This document shows, one piece after another, positions 16,340-23,709 of a stretch of 64,000 nt of DNA. Source of the stretch: AP-15 sp035538335 (GTDB taxonomy: Bacteria > Pseudomonadota > Alphaproteobacteria > ATCC43930 > CGMCC-115725); assembly GCA_035538335.1 (NCBI GenBank), contig DATLKN010000018.1, positions 12,528 through 76,527 on the forward strand. The letters run 5' to 3'. The notes beneath the pieces are model-generated. The model saw only the letters and a list, made by a program, of their open reading frames with translations, was not told the origin of the DNA and searched no databases. Within the stretch, counting starts at the first letter, position 1. Each line of letters starts with the position of its first letter. A program made the translations under genes and the position numbers.

Positions 16340-16348
16340 ATATGTCAA
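16333..16348. promoter_or_regulatory. perfect 16-bp palindrome over the cargo operon start codon (putative operator)
   Basis: TTGACATATATGTCAA is an exact inverted repeat covering ATG 16339 and the alternative TTG 16348. Palindromes of this length at the head of an operon with an XRE-like repressor usually bind that repressor. Its location over the start codon would allow autoregulation by blocking transcription from an upstream promoter. Confidence 0.55.
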
Positions 16349-16425
16349 CTCAAATTCTGTTCAACCCAAGCGTACCGAAAGCATCCTCAGGAGTCTTCCC
16401 GTTTCGCGATAACTGAAAAAAATAC

Positions 16426-16454
16426 TTGACTGTAAGTAAAAAAGTTCATGTAAT
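16426..16454 (+). promoter_or_regulatory. putative promoter of the transposase gene, giving a leaderless mRNA
   Basis: TTGACT (16426-16431) and TGTAAT (16449-16454) are separated by 17 bases, a near-consensus sigma70 pair. Transcription would start about 6-8 bases downstream, at or beside the transposase ATG at 16461, and no ribosome site precedes that ATG. A leaderless transcript would keep transposase translation low. Confidence 0.5.
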
Positions 16455-16460
16455 CGGGAC

Positions 16461-17345
16461 ATGAACAAGCTGCCCCTCGCCAAGCGCGCCCAGATCCTCA
16501 CCCTGCTCTGCGAAGGTATGTCGATGCGGTCGATCGAGCGGACGGTCGGATGCTCGATCAACACGGTGGACAAGCTCTTGCGCGATGCCGGGGAGGCCGC
16601 GCTTTGGTATCACGACCGGCGCGTTCGTGGCGTGAAAAGCCAACGGGTTCAATGCGATGAGATTTGGAGCTTCGTTCACGCGAAAGCGAAGAACGCGCCC
16701 AACAGCAAGCGCGCGGGCGATCCGACGATCGGCGATTGCTGGACCTGGACGGCGATCGACGCCGAGAACAAGCTCTTAATCTCATACCTGGGCGGCGGCA
16801 GGGACGCCGAGTTCGCCTTGATGCTGATGGACGATCTTCGCGGCCGGCTGGCGAGCCGCGTTCAGCTAACGACCGATGGGCATAAGGCTTATCTGCAAGC
16901 GGTTGAGGAGGCGCTTGGCGCGGACATCGACTACGCCATGCTGGTGAAGCTATATGGCGATCCGCCATCCTCGCCCGAAGCCGCGCGGCGCTACAGCCGA
17001 TCAGAATGCGTCGGGACGCGCAAAGAGAAGATCGCCGGTAATCCCGACCCGAAGCATATCAGCACGTCCTACACGGAGCGGGCGAACCTTACCATGCGGA
17101 TGAGCATGCGGCGGTTCACCCGGCTTACCAACGCGCTCTCGAAGAAGCTCGAAGACCACACGCACATGGTCGCGCTCTACGCGCTCTGGTACAACTTCGT
17201 CCGCATCCACAAGACTCTGCGGATGTCTCCGGCGATGGCCGCCGGGATCGAAACGCGGTTATGGTTGATGGAGGACGTGGCGCGGATGATCGACGAACAC
17301 GCGGAGCGTCGCGCGCCTCGGCTCGGCGATCGGCTCGTCGGCTGA
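16461..17345 (+). CDS. IS1-family DDE transposase
   Basis: 294 residues in one frame, unlike classical IS1 which needs a frameshift. Order: N-terminal HTH 'RAQILTLLCEGMSMRSIERTVGCSINTVDKLL' region (about 8-40), first catalytic Asp in 'VQCDEIWSFV' (about 66), second in 'LTTDGHKAY' (about 136), and a C-terminal region 'STSYTERANLTMRMSMRRFTRLTNALSKK' then 'VRIHKTLRMSPAMAAG' that closes the catalytic core. This pattern matches the single-ORF transposases annotated as IS1 family in many bacteria. All expected segments are present, so the enzyme looks intact and the element potentially mobile. Confidence 0.92.
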   Translation: MNKLPLAKRAQILTLLCEGMSMRSIERTVGCSINTVDKLLRDAGEAALWYHDRRVRGVKSQRVQCDEIWSFVHAKAKNAPNSKRAGDPTIGDCWTWTAIDAENKLLISYLGGGRDAEFALMLMDDLRGRLASRVQLTTDGHKAYLQAVEEALGADIDYAMLVKLYGDPPSSPEAARRYSRSECVGTRKEKIAGNPDPKHISTSYTERANLTMRMSMRRFTRLTNALSKKLEDHTHMVALYALWYNFVRIHKTLRMSPAMAAGIETRLWLMEDVARMIDEHAERRAPRLGDRLVG

Positions 17346-17359
17346 TAGCAATTATTGCC

Positions 17360-17521
17360 GTGGCAGCTTTCTGCGCCTCCGGCGCTCTGATGTTGGCTGC
17401 TGACAAGCTTCTAAAGCGCCGTCGTCCGCTAGCCGGTTACGCTTTGCTATCCGTCGCTGGGACCGCGTTCCTGCTTGGTGCTTATGCGATTTGGGCTGTG
17501 GCCCTGTTACATTCGAATTGA
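17360..17521 (+). CDS. possible small two-helix membrane protein at the transposon end
   Basis: A frame from GTG 17360 (or ATG 17390) to TGA 17521 encodes about 53 residues with two hydrophobic segments ('AFCASGALMLAA' and 'YALLSVAGTAFLLGAYAIWAVALL') separated by 'KLLKRRRPLA', a typical small-membrane-protein layout. It begins 15 bases after the transposase stop and ends inside the right inverted repeat. There is no clear ribosome site. It may be real cargo or a chance hydrophobic frame. Confidence 0.35.
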   Translation: MAAFCASGALMLAADKLLKRRRPLAGYALLSVAGTAFLLGAYAIWAVALLHSN

Positions 17522-17530
17522 GACACTACC
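17504..17530 (-). repeat. right terminal inverted repeat of the transposon
   Basis: 27 bases that, read on the minus strand, start GGTAGTGTCTCA and match the left repeat at 25 of 27 positions. The last codons of the small membrane frame overlap it. Confidence 0.9.
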
Positions 17531-17538
17531 GACCTCGA
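17531..17538. repeat. 8-bp target site duplication, right copy
   Basis: GACCTCGA immediately following the right inverted repeat, identical to 14533-14540. Confidence 0.85.
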
Positions 17539-17643
17539 CAGCCCGAATTCCCGGCTAGAAGACGCCTGCCCTCGACGCAGCCAGCGAGGAGGGGGATCGC
17601 GGAGGAAACCTCCCCGTTCTCTAGCGCGAGAGGGCGCCGCAGC

Positions 17644-18021
17644 TCAGCCCTGGATGGTCCAGAAATGGAACGGGTCGGTGGCCCAGGGGAGCAGCGATAG
17701 GCCATCGGAGCTGCCGAGCACCGGCGCCGCGGCGCCGGGTCCGAACGGCGTAAAGCCATTGCTGCCTCCGCCGTCGGCGCCGCCGGCGAACGCCTCGGGC
17801 GCGCTGGCGCTTCCGCCGCGCGTGCCGGGGTCGGCATAGACGAAGACCGGGATCGCACCCTTCGGCTTGCCGATCTTGATCTCGGTGCCGCCTTTCTTGT
17901 CCGAACTCACGACGAACTCGCTCGTCTTGTAATGGCCCTTGAGCGTCAAGGTCGCGACCGGGTTCCCTCCGTCGGTGATGGCGAGCTGCCCCTTTGTGAC
18001 GGTACCGACTGAGCTCCTCCT
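17644..18021 (-). pseudogene. C-terminal remnant of a second exported repeat protein
   Basis: The open frame, bounded upstream by a TGA at 18022-18024 and lacking a plausible start, encodes 125 residues homologous to the end of the giant protein at 3690: 'LAITDGGNPVATLTLKG' aligns with 'LTVTYFGVTIASLKLAG', then 'TSEFVVSSDKKGG' with 'TSDFALTADGRGG', a shared 'FTPFG' and an almost identical end 'DPFHFWTIQG'. The 3' flank (GCCGCAGCTCAG) is also shared. It is therefore the tail of a second substrate gene whose body has been deleted; a short internal ATG at 17949 could still give a 101-residue product. It ends about 105 bases from the transposon. Confidence 0.75.
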
Positions 18022-18131
18022 TCACGGTCGCCAGCACCCAACGGATTTGAGCAATATTCTCGGAGCGCCGCTAAAAAATCAACTAATCCGCGAAACGTCA
18101 GGCATTCGAGCTGGAGCGAACCGGGCAGCGC

Positions 18132-19619
18132 TCAGCCGCGATCGAGCGCCGCCGTAACGGCGGCGACGACCGGTCCCCAGTCGCCGGGCGCATATTGCCG
18201 GAAGAGCCGCGCGCTCGGGTACCACGGGCTGTCCTCGCGGTCGAGCAGCCAGCGCCAATCGGGGGCGAACGGCAGCATGATCCACACCGGCTTGCCCATG
18301 GCGCCCGCGAGATGGCCGATCGAGGTGTCGACGGTGACGACGAGGTCGAGGCAGTCGATGACCGCCATCGTGTCGCCGTAGTCGCGCAGCTCGGGACCGA
18401 TCGCGACGAGCGGCGCGCGCCCCCAATAGTCCCCGATCTGCGCCTGCGCCGGGCCCTTTTGCAGCGAGACGAGGGCGGTGCGCGGCAATTCGGCGAGCGG
18501 CGCCAAGGTCTCGAGCCGGGTCGAGCGGTTGCGGTCGTTGGTGTGGGTCGGCCGTCCGGCCCAGGCAATGCCGATCCGGCGATAGCCCTTCGGCACCAGC
18601 CCCGCCAGCCGGTCCGCCCACCGCGCGGTCTTTTGCGGGTCGGCGTGGATGTAGGGCACCGGGGCGGGGATCGTGTCGAGCCGCGTTTGGGCGAGCCGCG
18701 GCAAGCCGGAGAGCGGGATGTAAGCGGCGAAATCCGGCCGCTTGCTCCAATGGTCGAAGGCCATGCCGATGCCGCGCTGTTGCGCTACGGCGGGCTGCAC
18801 CTCGCGGGCGCAGGCGAGCGCGACACCGGCGGCGCGCCCGGCCGCCCACGGAATGTAGCGGCAGAACTGGATGGCGTCGCCATAGCCCTGATCGGCGATC
18901 AACAGCAGCGTGCCGTCGGCCAGCGGCCGGCCGTCCCATTGCGGCCGGTCGGAGGGGGGCATCAGGCGCGGCGAGTTGGCGAGCTTGAAGCGCCACTCGT
19001 ATTCCTCCCAGCCGCGCGCGAAATCGCCGCTGATGAGGAGCGCCTCGGCGAGCCCGAAATGGGCGCCGGGGAAGTCGGGGGCGAGCGCCATCGCGCGCTC
19101 GGCGCACCCTATCGCGTCCGCGATCTCGAGGCGGTGGTAGTGCGTGACCCCGAGGTTGTTGTGGCAGTGCGGCTCGTTCGGCGCCAGCGCTACTGCCGCT
19201 TTGCCGGCGGCGACGGCCGCGTCGTACCGGCCGATGACGCGGTAGACTTCGCAGATGTTGCGGTGAAAGAGCGCGTTCGCCGGGGCGCCGGCGAGCGAGC
19301 GTTCCATCAGCCGCACCGCCTCGATCTGGTTGCCGCGCTTAAAGGTGAGGATGCCGAGCATGTGCAGGGCCGCCGGCTGATCCGCGCTCTCGGCGAAGAT
19401 CTCGTCGAGCGTGCGGGCGGCAGCGTCGAGGCGCCCGGCGCGATCGTGCTCGCTCGCCTGATTGAGCAGCCGCGCGATGCGGTCGGCGGGCGCCGGCGGC
19501 GCGCCGCCGTCGACATTCGCGGTCGGGACGGGCGGCGCCCCCGCGGTGACGGTGTTTTCGGCGGGGGTGTTCTCGGCGGCGGCGTCTTCGGCGGCGCCGG
19601 GGCCCGGCTCGGCTGCCAC
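18132..19619 (-). CDS. TPR-domain glycosyltransferase (copy 2, downstream)
   Basis: 495 residues from GTG 19619, which follows an AGGAG site. Layout: Ala/Pro-rich N-terminus (1-45), tetratricopeptide repeats (about 50-210, e.g. 'PHCHNNLGVTHYHRLEIADAI'), and a C-terminal transferase fold of the GT9/GT41-like kind with 'LLLIADQGYGDAIQF', 'YRRIGIAWAGRP' and the nucleotide-sugar site 'DTSIGHLAGAMGKPVWIMLP'. It would transfer a sugar from a nucleotide donor, perhaps to protein. It is a tandem copy of the upstream neighbour, 10 bases apart. Modification of the exported repeat protein is a neighbourhood-based inference. Confidence 0.8.
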   Translation of the reverse strand: MAAEPGPGAAEDAAAENTPAENTVTAGAPPVPTANVDGGAPPAPADRIARLLNQASEHDRAGRLDAAARTLDEIFAESADQPAALHMLGILTFKRGNQIEAVRLMERSLAGAPANALFHRNICEVYRVIGRYDAAVAAGKAAVALAPNEPHCHNNLGVTHYHRLEIADAIGCAERAMALAPDFPGAHFGLAEALLISGDFARGWEEYEWRFKLANSPRLMPPSDRPQWDGRPLADGTLLLIADQGYGDAIQFCRYIPWAAGRAAGVALACAREVQPAVAQQRGIGMAFDHWSKRPDFAAYIPLSGLPRLAQTRLDTIPAPVPYIHADPQKTARWADRLAGLVPKGYRRIGIAWAGRPTHTNDRNRSTRLETLAPLAELPRTALVSLQKGPAQAQIGDYWGRAPLVAIGPELRDYGDTMAVIDCLDLVVTVDTSIGHLAGAMGKPVWIMLPFAPDWRWLLDREDSPWYPSARLFRQYAPGDWGPVVAAVTAALDRG

Positions 19620-19629
19620 GGCCTCGCTC

Positions 19630-21129
19630 CTAGGCGAGCGCCGCGGCGATTGCGGCGACGAGCGGGGCCCAGGCCCCGGGCGCCCTTTGCCGGAAGAGCC
19701 GCGCCGTCGGGTACCATGGGCTGTCGCTGCGGTCGAGGAACCAGCGCCAATCGGCGCCGAAGATCAACATGACCCAGACCGGCTTGCCCATGGCGCCCGC
19801 GAGATGGGCGAGCGCGGTATCGATCGTCACCACCAGATCGAGGTTTTCGACGGCCGCCATCGTATCCGCGAAATCGCGGAGCTCAGGCCCGAGATTGACC
19901 AGCGGGGCGCGGCCCCAATAGCCGCCGATCTGGTTTTGCGCCGGCCCCTTCTGCAGCGAGACGAGGGCGGTGCGCGGCAGGTCGGCGAGGGGCGCGAGCG
20001 TCGCGAGATCAGTCGAGCGATGCGGATTGGGATTGGGCCGACCGCCCCAGCAGATGCCGATGCGGCGGTAGCCCTGCGGCACCAGCGCGGCGAGCCGCGC
20101 GCTCCATTGCGCCGCCTTTCCCGGATCGGGCCGCAGATAGGGGACCTCCGCGGGGATCGCGTCGAAGCGCGTGCCGGCGAGGCGCGCGAGGCCGGAGAGC
20201 GGGCAAAACGCGGCGAAATCGGGCCGCTGGTCCCAGCGGTCGAACACCATGCGAATGCCCGGCTGCTGCTCGACGACGGCGCGCACTTCCTTGCTGCAGG
20301 CGACGGCGATGTCGGGGCAGCGCCCGGCCGCCCACGGCACATACCGCGCGAACTGGACGACGTCGCCATAACCCTGGTCGGCGATCAGCAGCAGGGTGCC
20401 GTCGGGAAGCGGTTCGCCGTTCCATTGCGGGCGGTCGGTCGGCGGCATCAGCTGCGGCGCGCTGCCGATCTTGAAGCGCCACTCGTATTCTTCCCAGCCG
20501 CGCGCGAAATCGCCTTGCATCAACAGCGCCTCGGCGAGCCCCAGATGCGCGTCGGCGAAATCCGCGGAGAGCGCGAGCGCCCGCTCGATCGAGGCGATCG
20601 CCTTCCCCGGCTCGCGGCGGTGGTAATGGACGACGCCGAGATTGTGATGCGCGTGCCGGTCCTTGGGATCGAGCGCCACCGCCTTGTTGCCGGCGGCGAC
20701 CGCCTCGTCGTAGCGGCCGAGCATCCGATAGACTTCGCAGATGTTGCGGCGGAAGAGCGGGTTCGCCGGCACCCGCGCGATCGAGCGCTCCATCAGCTTT
20801 GCCGCCTCTCCCCGGCGGCCTCTGCGGTAAGCGACGATGCCCAGCATGTGCAGCGCCGCCGGCTGGTCCGGCATCTCGGCGAGGACTTCGCCGAGGGCGC
20901 TTTCGGCGGCGTCGAGCCGGCCCGCCTGTTCGTGCTGGTTGGCGAGGTTCAAAAGCTCGGCCAGCCGAGCGGGCGCGGCCGGCGGCGCCGCGCCGGCGTC
21001 GAGCTGCACCGCCGCCGCCGCGGGCGCGCCGGGCAGGACGGGGTTTTCCACCGGCGTCGTGCCCGGGACTTCGGGCAGCACGGAGGTTTCTACCGGGTTC
21101 TCGCCGGCGGCACTGGCGGCGGCTTGCAA
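19630..21129 (-). CDS. TPR-domain glycosyltransferase (copy 1, upstream)
   Basis: 499 residues and the same architecture as its neighbour: variable Ala/Pro-rich head (1-60), TPR units (about 62-225), then the transferase domain with 'LLLIADQGYGDVVQFARYVPWAAGR', 'YRRIGICWGGRP', 'ALVSLQKGPAQ' and 'DTALAHLAGAMGKPVWVMLIFGADWRWFLDR'. The start codon appears to be TTG at 21129, 22 bases after the sulfotransferase stop; no better start is visible. The two copies are highly alike in the transferase domain and differ mainly in the head, which suggests duplication followed by divergence in acceptor or partner recognition. Confidence 0.8.
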   Translation of the reverse strand: MQAAASAAGENPVETSVLPEVPGTTPVENPVLPGAPAAAAVQLDAGAAPPAAPARLAELLNLANQHEQAGRLDAAESALGEVLAEMPDQPAALHMLGIVAYRRGRRGEAAKLMERSIARVPANPLFRRNICEVYRMLGRYDEAVAAGNKAVALDPKDRHAHHNLGVVHYHRREPGKAIASIERALALSADFADAHLGLAEALLMQGDFARGWEEYEWRFKIGSAPQLMPPTDRPQWNGEPLPDGTLLLIADQGYGDVVQFARYVPWAAGRCPDIAVACSKEVRAVVEQQPGIRMVFDRWDQRPDFAAFCPLSGLARLAGTRFDAIPAEVPYLRPDPGKAAQWSARLAALVPQGYRRIGICWGGRPNPNPHRSTDLATLAPLADLPRTALVSLQKGPAQNQIGGYWGRAPLVNLGPELRDFADTMAAVENLDLVVTIDTALAHLAGAMGKPVWVMLIFGADWRWFLDRSDSPWYPTARLFRQRAPGAWAPLVAAIAAALA

Positions 21130-21151
21130 AATGCTGCTCTCGGGACGGCTG

Positions 21152-22981
21152 TCAATTGACCGGTTCGGCGATCGGGTAGCCGAGGCGGCGGATCGTTTCC
21201 TCGAGGATCGGCACCGCCGGATCGAGCCCCTTCAGATAATGGCGGTAGCGGTAGCGCGAGCTGTCATAGAGCTGCTCGGTCACCTGCGCGTAGCTGGCGG
21301 TGCGGGCATAGCGGCGGTTCTCGTGGAACTTGAGGCAGCTCTCGTCGAACGGCTCGCCGATGAAATCGAGGATGCGCCGCACGCTCCTCTCCTGGTCGTC
21401 GACGATGTCCTCGTAGCGCACCGGCAGATAGCGCATCGTCATCTGACCGCGGTAATGCGCGACAAGATCGGCGACAAGCCGGTAATGCTGCGCCGCCGTG
21501 TCGAGCGCATACGAGCAGTAAAAGCCGTGCGTGAAATGGTTCGAATAGGCGGAGAGCACGACATCGAGCGGATGGCGCACGACGTGGATGATCGGCGCCT
21601 GCGGGAAGAGCAGCGCGATCAGCCCGAGATGCATCTCGTTCAACGGCATCTTGTCGGTGAACCAGGCGGCTCCGGGCTCGACGATGCCGAGCTGCGAGAC
21701 GCGTTCGAGATAATAGTCACGCAATTCGTCGAGGCCGCGGCGGCGGTCGCCCATCCACAATTCGGCGAGCGCCTCGGGATAGGCGAGCGGGCTGTTGAGC
21801 ATGCGCGGCATCGCCCCGGTGATCTCGTTGATGAACGGCAATTCGTCGCCGGCCGAGATGCGCGGATGCGCCGACAGGGTTTGCTCGACCAAGGTTGTAC
21901 CCGAACGCGGAAAGCCGACGATGAAGATCGGCTGCGCGACATCCTCGCGCACCCCGGCGCGCGGCAGGATGCGCAGCCGCGTTTCGGTAAAGAAGGCCTT
22001 CAGGCGGTCGGCGAGCTGCCGGGCGTGATCGGCCAGATAGCCCAAGCCGCTGGTCTCGCGGCACAGGCGCTTACCCTCGGCAAACGCGGCGAAGGCTTCC
22101 TCGTGGCGCTCCATCTTGTCGAGCAGCCGGCCTTTTTCCAGCTGCTCGTTGGCGCCGAGCGGCTCGCCTTTTTTGGCCGCGATCGCGTCGAGCACGGAGA
22201 CCGCCTCGGCATAGGATCGCATGCGGCCGTGCAGCACGGCGCGCGACAGCTGGATGCTCGGATTGTCTGGGGCGAGGCGCTCGGCGCGGTCGAGCAATTC
22301 GGCGGCGCGGGCAAAGTTGCGGTCGGCTTCTTCCATGCGCGCCCAGCCGAGCAGCGTGTGCAGCACCTTGCCGTCGAGCCCGGCCGCTTCCTCGTAGAGC
22401 GCCCGCGATTGCGCCATCTTGCCCTGATTCTTCAGGTTCCAGGCGAGATTGGCGAGGACGATCGCATCGCGCCGGCCAGCGAGCTCCAATACCCGCCGGT
22501 AGTGAAACTCGCCGACCTGCGGCCGATTGGCCTCGGTCATCACCATGCCCATCAGGTTGTGCGCCTGCGGGTTCTCGGGGGCGATGCGCACCGCATTGCG
22601 GGCATGGATCTCGGCCTCGGCGATCGCCCCTTTGTTCATCAGCATCAGGGTGAGATCGCTGGTCGCCCAGAAGGTATTGGGGTAGAGGGCGACGATCCGG
22701 CGCAACAGGGCGTCTGCGGCCTCGCGCTGTCCCGCCGCCCGCCTGATGCGGTAGAGCGTTGCCAAGGCTTGCGGCTCGGAGGGCGACAGTTCGAGGATTT
22801 CGAGGCACAATTTTTCGGCTTCCGCGGTCGCGCCTTTGCCGTGCAGTTCGACGGCCCGCGCGACCATCGGCTGCAGTGGCTGGCTCGCCTCGCGCGGCGG
22901 CAGCCGGGAAAAATCCATCCGGCAGCAGCGCGCGGCCCTGAGCCCGCTGCCGCAGGCGCATAAAACCTGATCGACGACCAT
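21152..22981 (-). CDS. TPR-domain sulfotransferase with SEC-C-like Cys head
   Basis: 609 residues from ATG 22981 (GGAG site about 10 bases upstream). A short Cys-rich head 'CACGSGLRAARCC' (8-20) matches the SEC-C zinc motif pattern. TPR-like repeats fill about 30-330. The C-terminal third is a sulfotransferase: PAPS 5'-phosphosulfate loop 'VGFPRSGTTLVEQTL' near residue 352 and 3'-phosphate motif 'VVRHPLDVVLSAYSNHF'. It would move sulfate from PAPS to a hydroxyl on sugar or tyrosine. It is first of three minus-strand genes with the glycosyltransferases. The substrate is unknown; the neighbouring exported protein is a candidate. Confidence 0.83.
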   Translation of the reverse strand: MVVDQVLCACGSGLRAARCCRMDFSRLPPREASQPLQPMVARAVELHGKGATAEAEKLCLEILELSPSEPQALATLYRIRRAAGQREAADALLRRIVALYPNTFWATSDLTLMLMNKGAIAEAEIHARNAVRIAPENPQAHNLMGMVMTEANRPQVGEFHYRRVLELAGRRDAIVLANLAWNLKNQGKMAQSRALYEEAAGLDGKVLHTLLGWARMEEADRNFARAAELLDRAERLAPDNPSIQLSRAVLHGRMRSYAEAVSVLDAIAAKKGEPLGANEQLEKGRLLDKMERHEEAFAAFAEGKRLCRETSGLGYLADHARQLADRLKAFFTETRLRILPRAGVREDVAQPIFIVGFPRSGTTLVEQTLSAHPRISAGDELPFINEITGAMPRMLNSPLAYPEALAELWMGDRRRGLDELRDYYLERVSQLGIVEPGAAWFTDKMPLNEMHLGLIALLFPQAPIIHVVRHPLDVVLSAYSNHFTHGFYCSYALDTAAQHYRLVADLVAHYRGQMTMRYLPVRYEDIVDDQERSVRRILDFIGEPFDESCLKFHENRRYARTASYAQVTEQLYDSSRYRYRHYLKGLDPAVPILEETIRRLGYPIAEPVN

Positions 22982-23160
22982 TATCGGAGCTCCCACTCCG
23001 CATGTTATCTTCGGCGAAGAACGGATTTTTCGCAACCGCAAAGCGGGTAGCGAGGCGGGAACCGGGAAAAGCGGCGCATGTTTGCGTAGACGGATCGTTT
23101 CCCGCGCTTTCGGAGGGTCCATCGCGGCGACGGCCGCGAAATCTGGCGAAGGAGGAGAAG

Positions 23161-23709
23161 ATGGCGCTCACGAACGAAGCCGGCGGAGGCGCGCGCGAGG
23201 GCGTGCAACGCGCCGCCGAGGGCGCCCGCTCCGTCCTCGCCGAGTTCCTCGAGGCGATGCGGTCGGCCGCCTACGGCATCCTCGACGAGCAGAAGGCGCG
23301 CGCCGCCAAGGAGGTAGGCGACATCGCCGAGGCGGTGCGCTGCTCGGCCCGGTCGCTCGCACAGTCCGACAACCCGGCGGTCGCGCGCTATGCGGAGCGC
23401 GCCGCGCTCGGCATCGACCGGCTGGCCGAGGCCGTGCGGCAGCGCTCGTGGAACGACATCCTCGCCGACACGGAAGAGTTCGCGCGCCGCCGGCCAACCC
23501 TGTTCGTGCTCGGCGCAATCGCCGCCGGGTTTGCCGCCGGCTGCCTCGCAGCGGCGCCGGCAGCGCCCGGCACGCCGGGAAAAGCCCGCGAAGTACCCGA
23601 GCCGCGCCACGCCGGGGACGAGACGCCGGCTCCGTTGCCCGCCGCCGCCGCCGAGCCCGGGCCGACGCGACGCGCAGCCCGCCGGCCCGTGGCGGAGGAC
23701 GGCGCGTGA
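23161..23709 (+). CDS. hypothetical protein with one hydrophobic segment, membrane-stress cluster
   Basis: 182 residues from ATG 23161 after a GGAGGAG site. Amphipathic Ala/Glu/Arg helices (about 10-110, 'EGARSVLAEFLEAMRSAAYGILDEQKARAAKEV') lead to 'RRPTLFVLGAIAAGFAAGCLAA', a membrane anchor with a short glycine pattern, and a Pro/Ala-rich tail. DUF883/DUF3618-type stress proteins have a similar helix-plus-anchor design. The next gene starts within its stop codon (TGATG), so the two are coupled. It is divergent from the sulfotransferase operon, with a 179-bp shared upstream region. Confidence 0.7.
   Translation: MALTNEAGGGAREGVQRAAEGARSVLAEFLEAMRSAAYGILDEQKARAAKEVGDIAEAVRCSARSLAQSDNPAVARYAERAALGIDRLAEAVRQRSWNDILADTEEFARRRPTLFVLGAIAAGFAAGCLAAAPAAPGTPGKAREVPEPRHAGDETPAPLPAAAAEPGPTRRAARRPVAEDGA

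Larger units (their letters stand above)
14541..17530. mobile_element. complete IS1-type transposon carrying passenger genes (2990 bp)
   Basis: Bounded by 27-bp terminal inverted repeats matching at 25 positions, beginning GGTAGTGTCTCA, and by a perfect 8-bp duplication. It encodes a single-ORF DDE transposase of the IS1 superfamily (16461-17345), two small plus-strand genes (14638-15024), a three-gene minus-strand operon (14999-16339) and a possible small membrane protein at the right end. It is much longer than simple IS1 elements (roughly 0.8-1.2 kb), so about two thirds is cargo. Base composition of the cargo, especially 15025-16440, is visibly AT-richer than the host. It sits between the exporter promoter and a remnant of a second exported protein. 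Confidence 0.9.
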
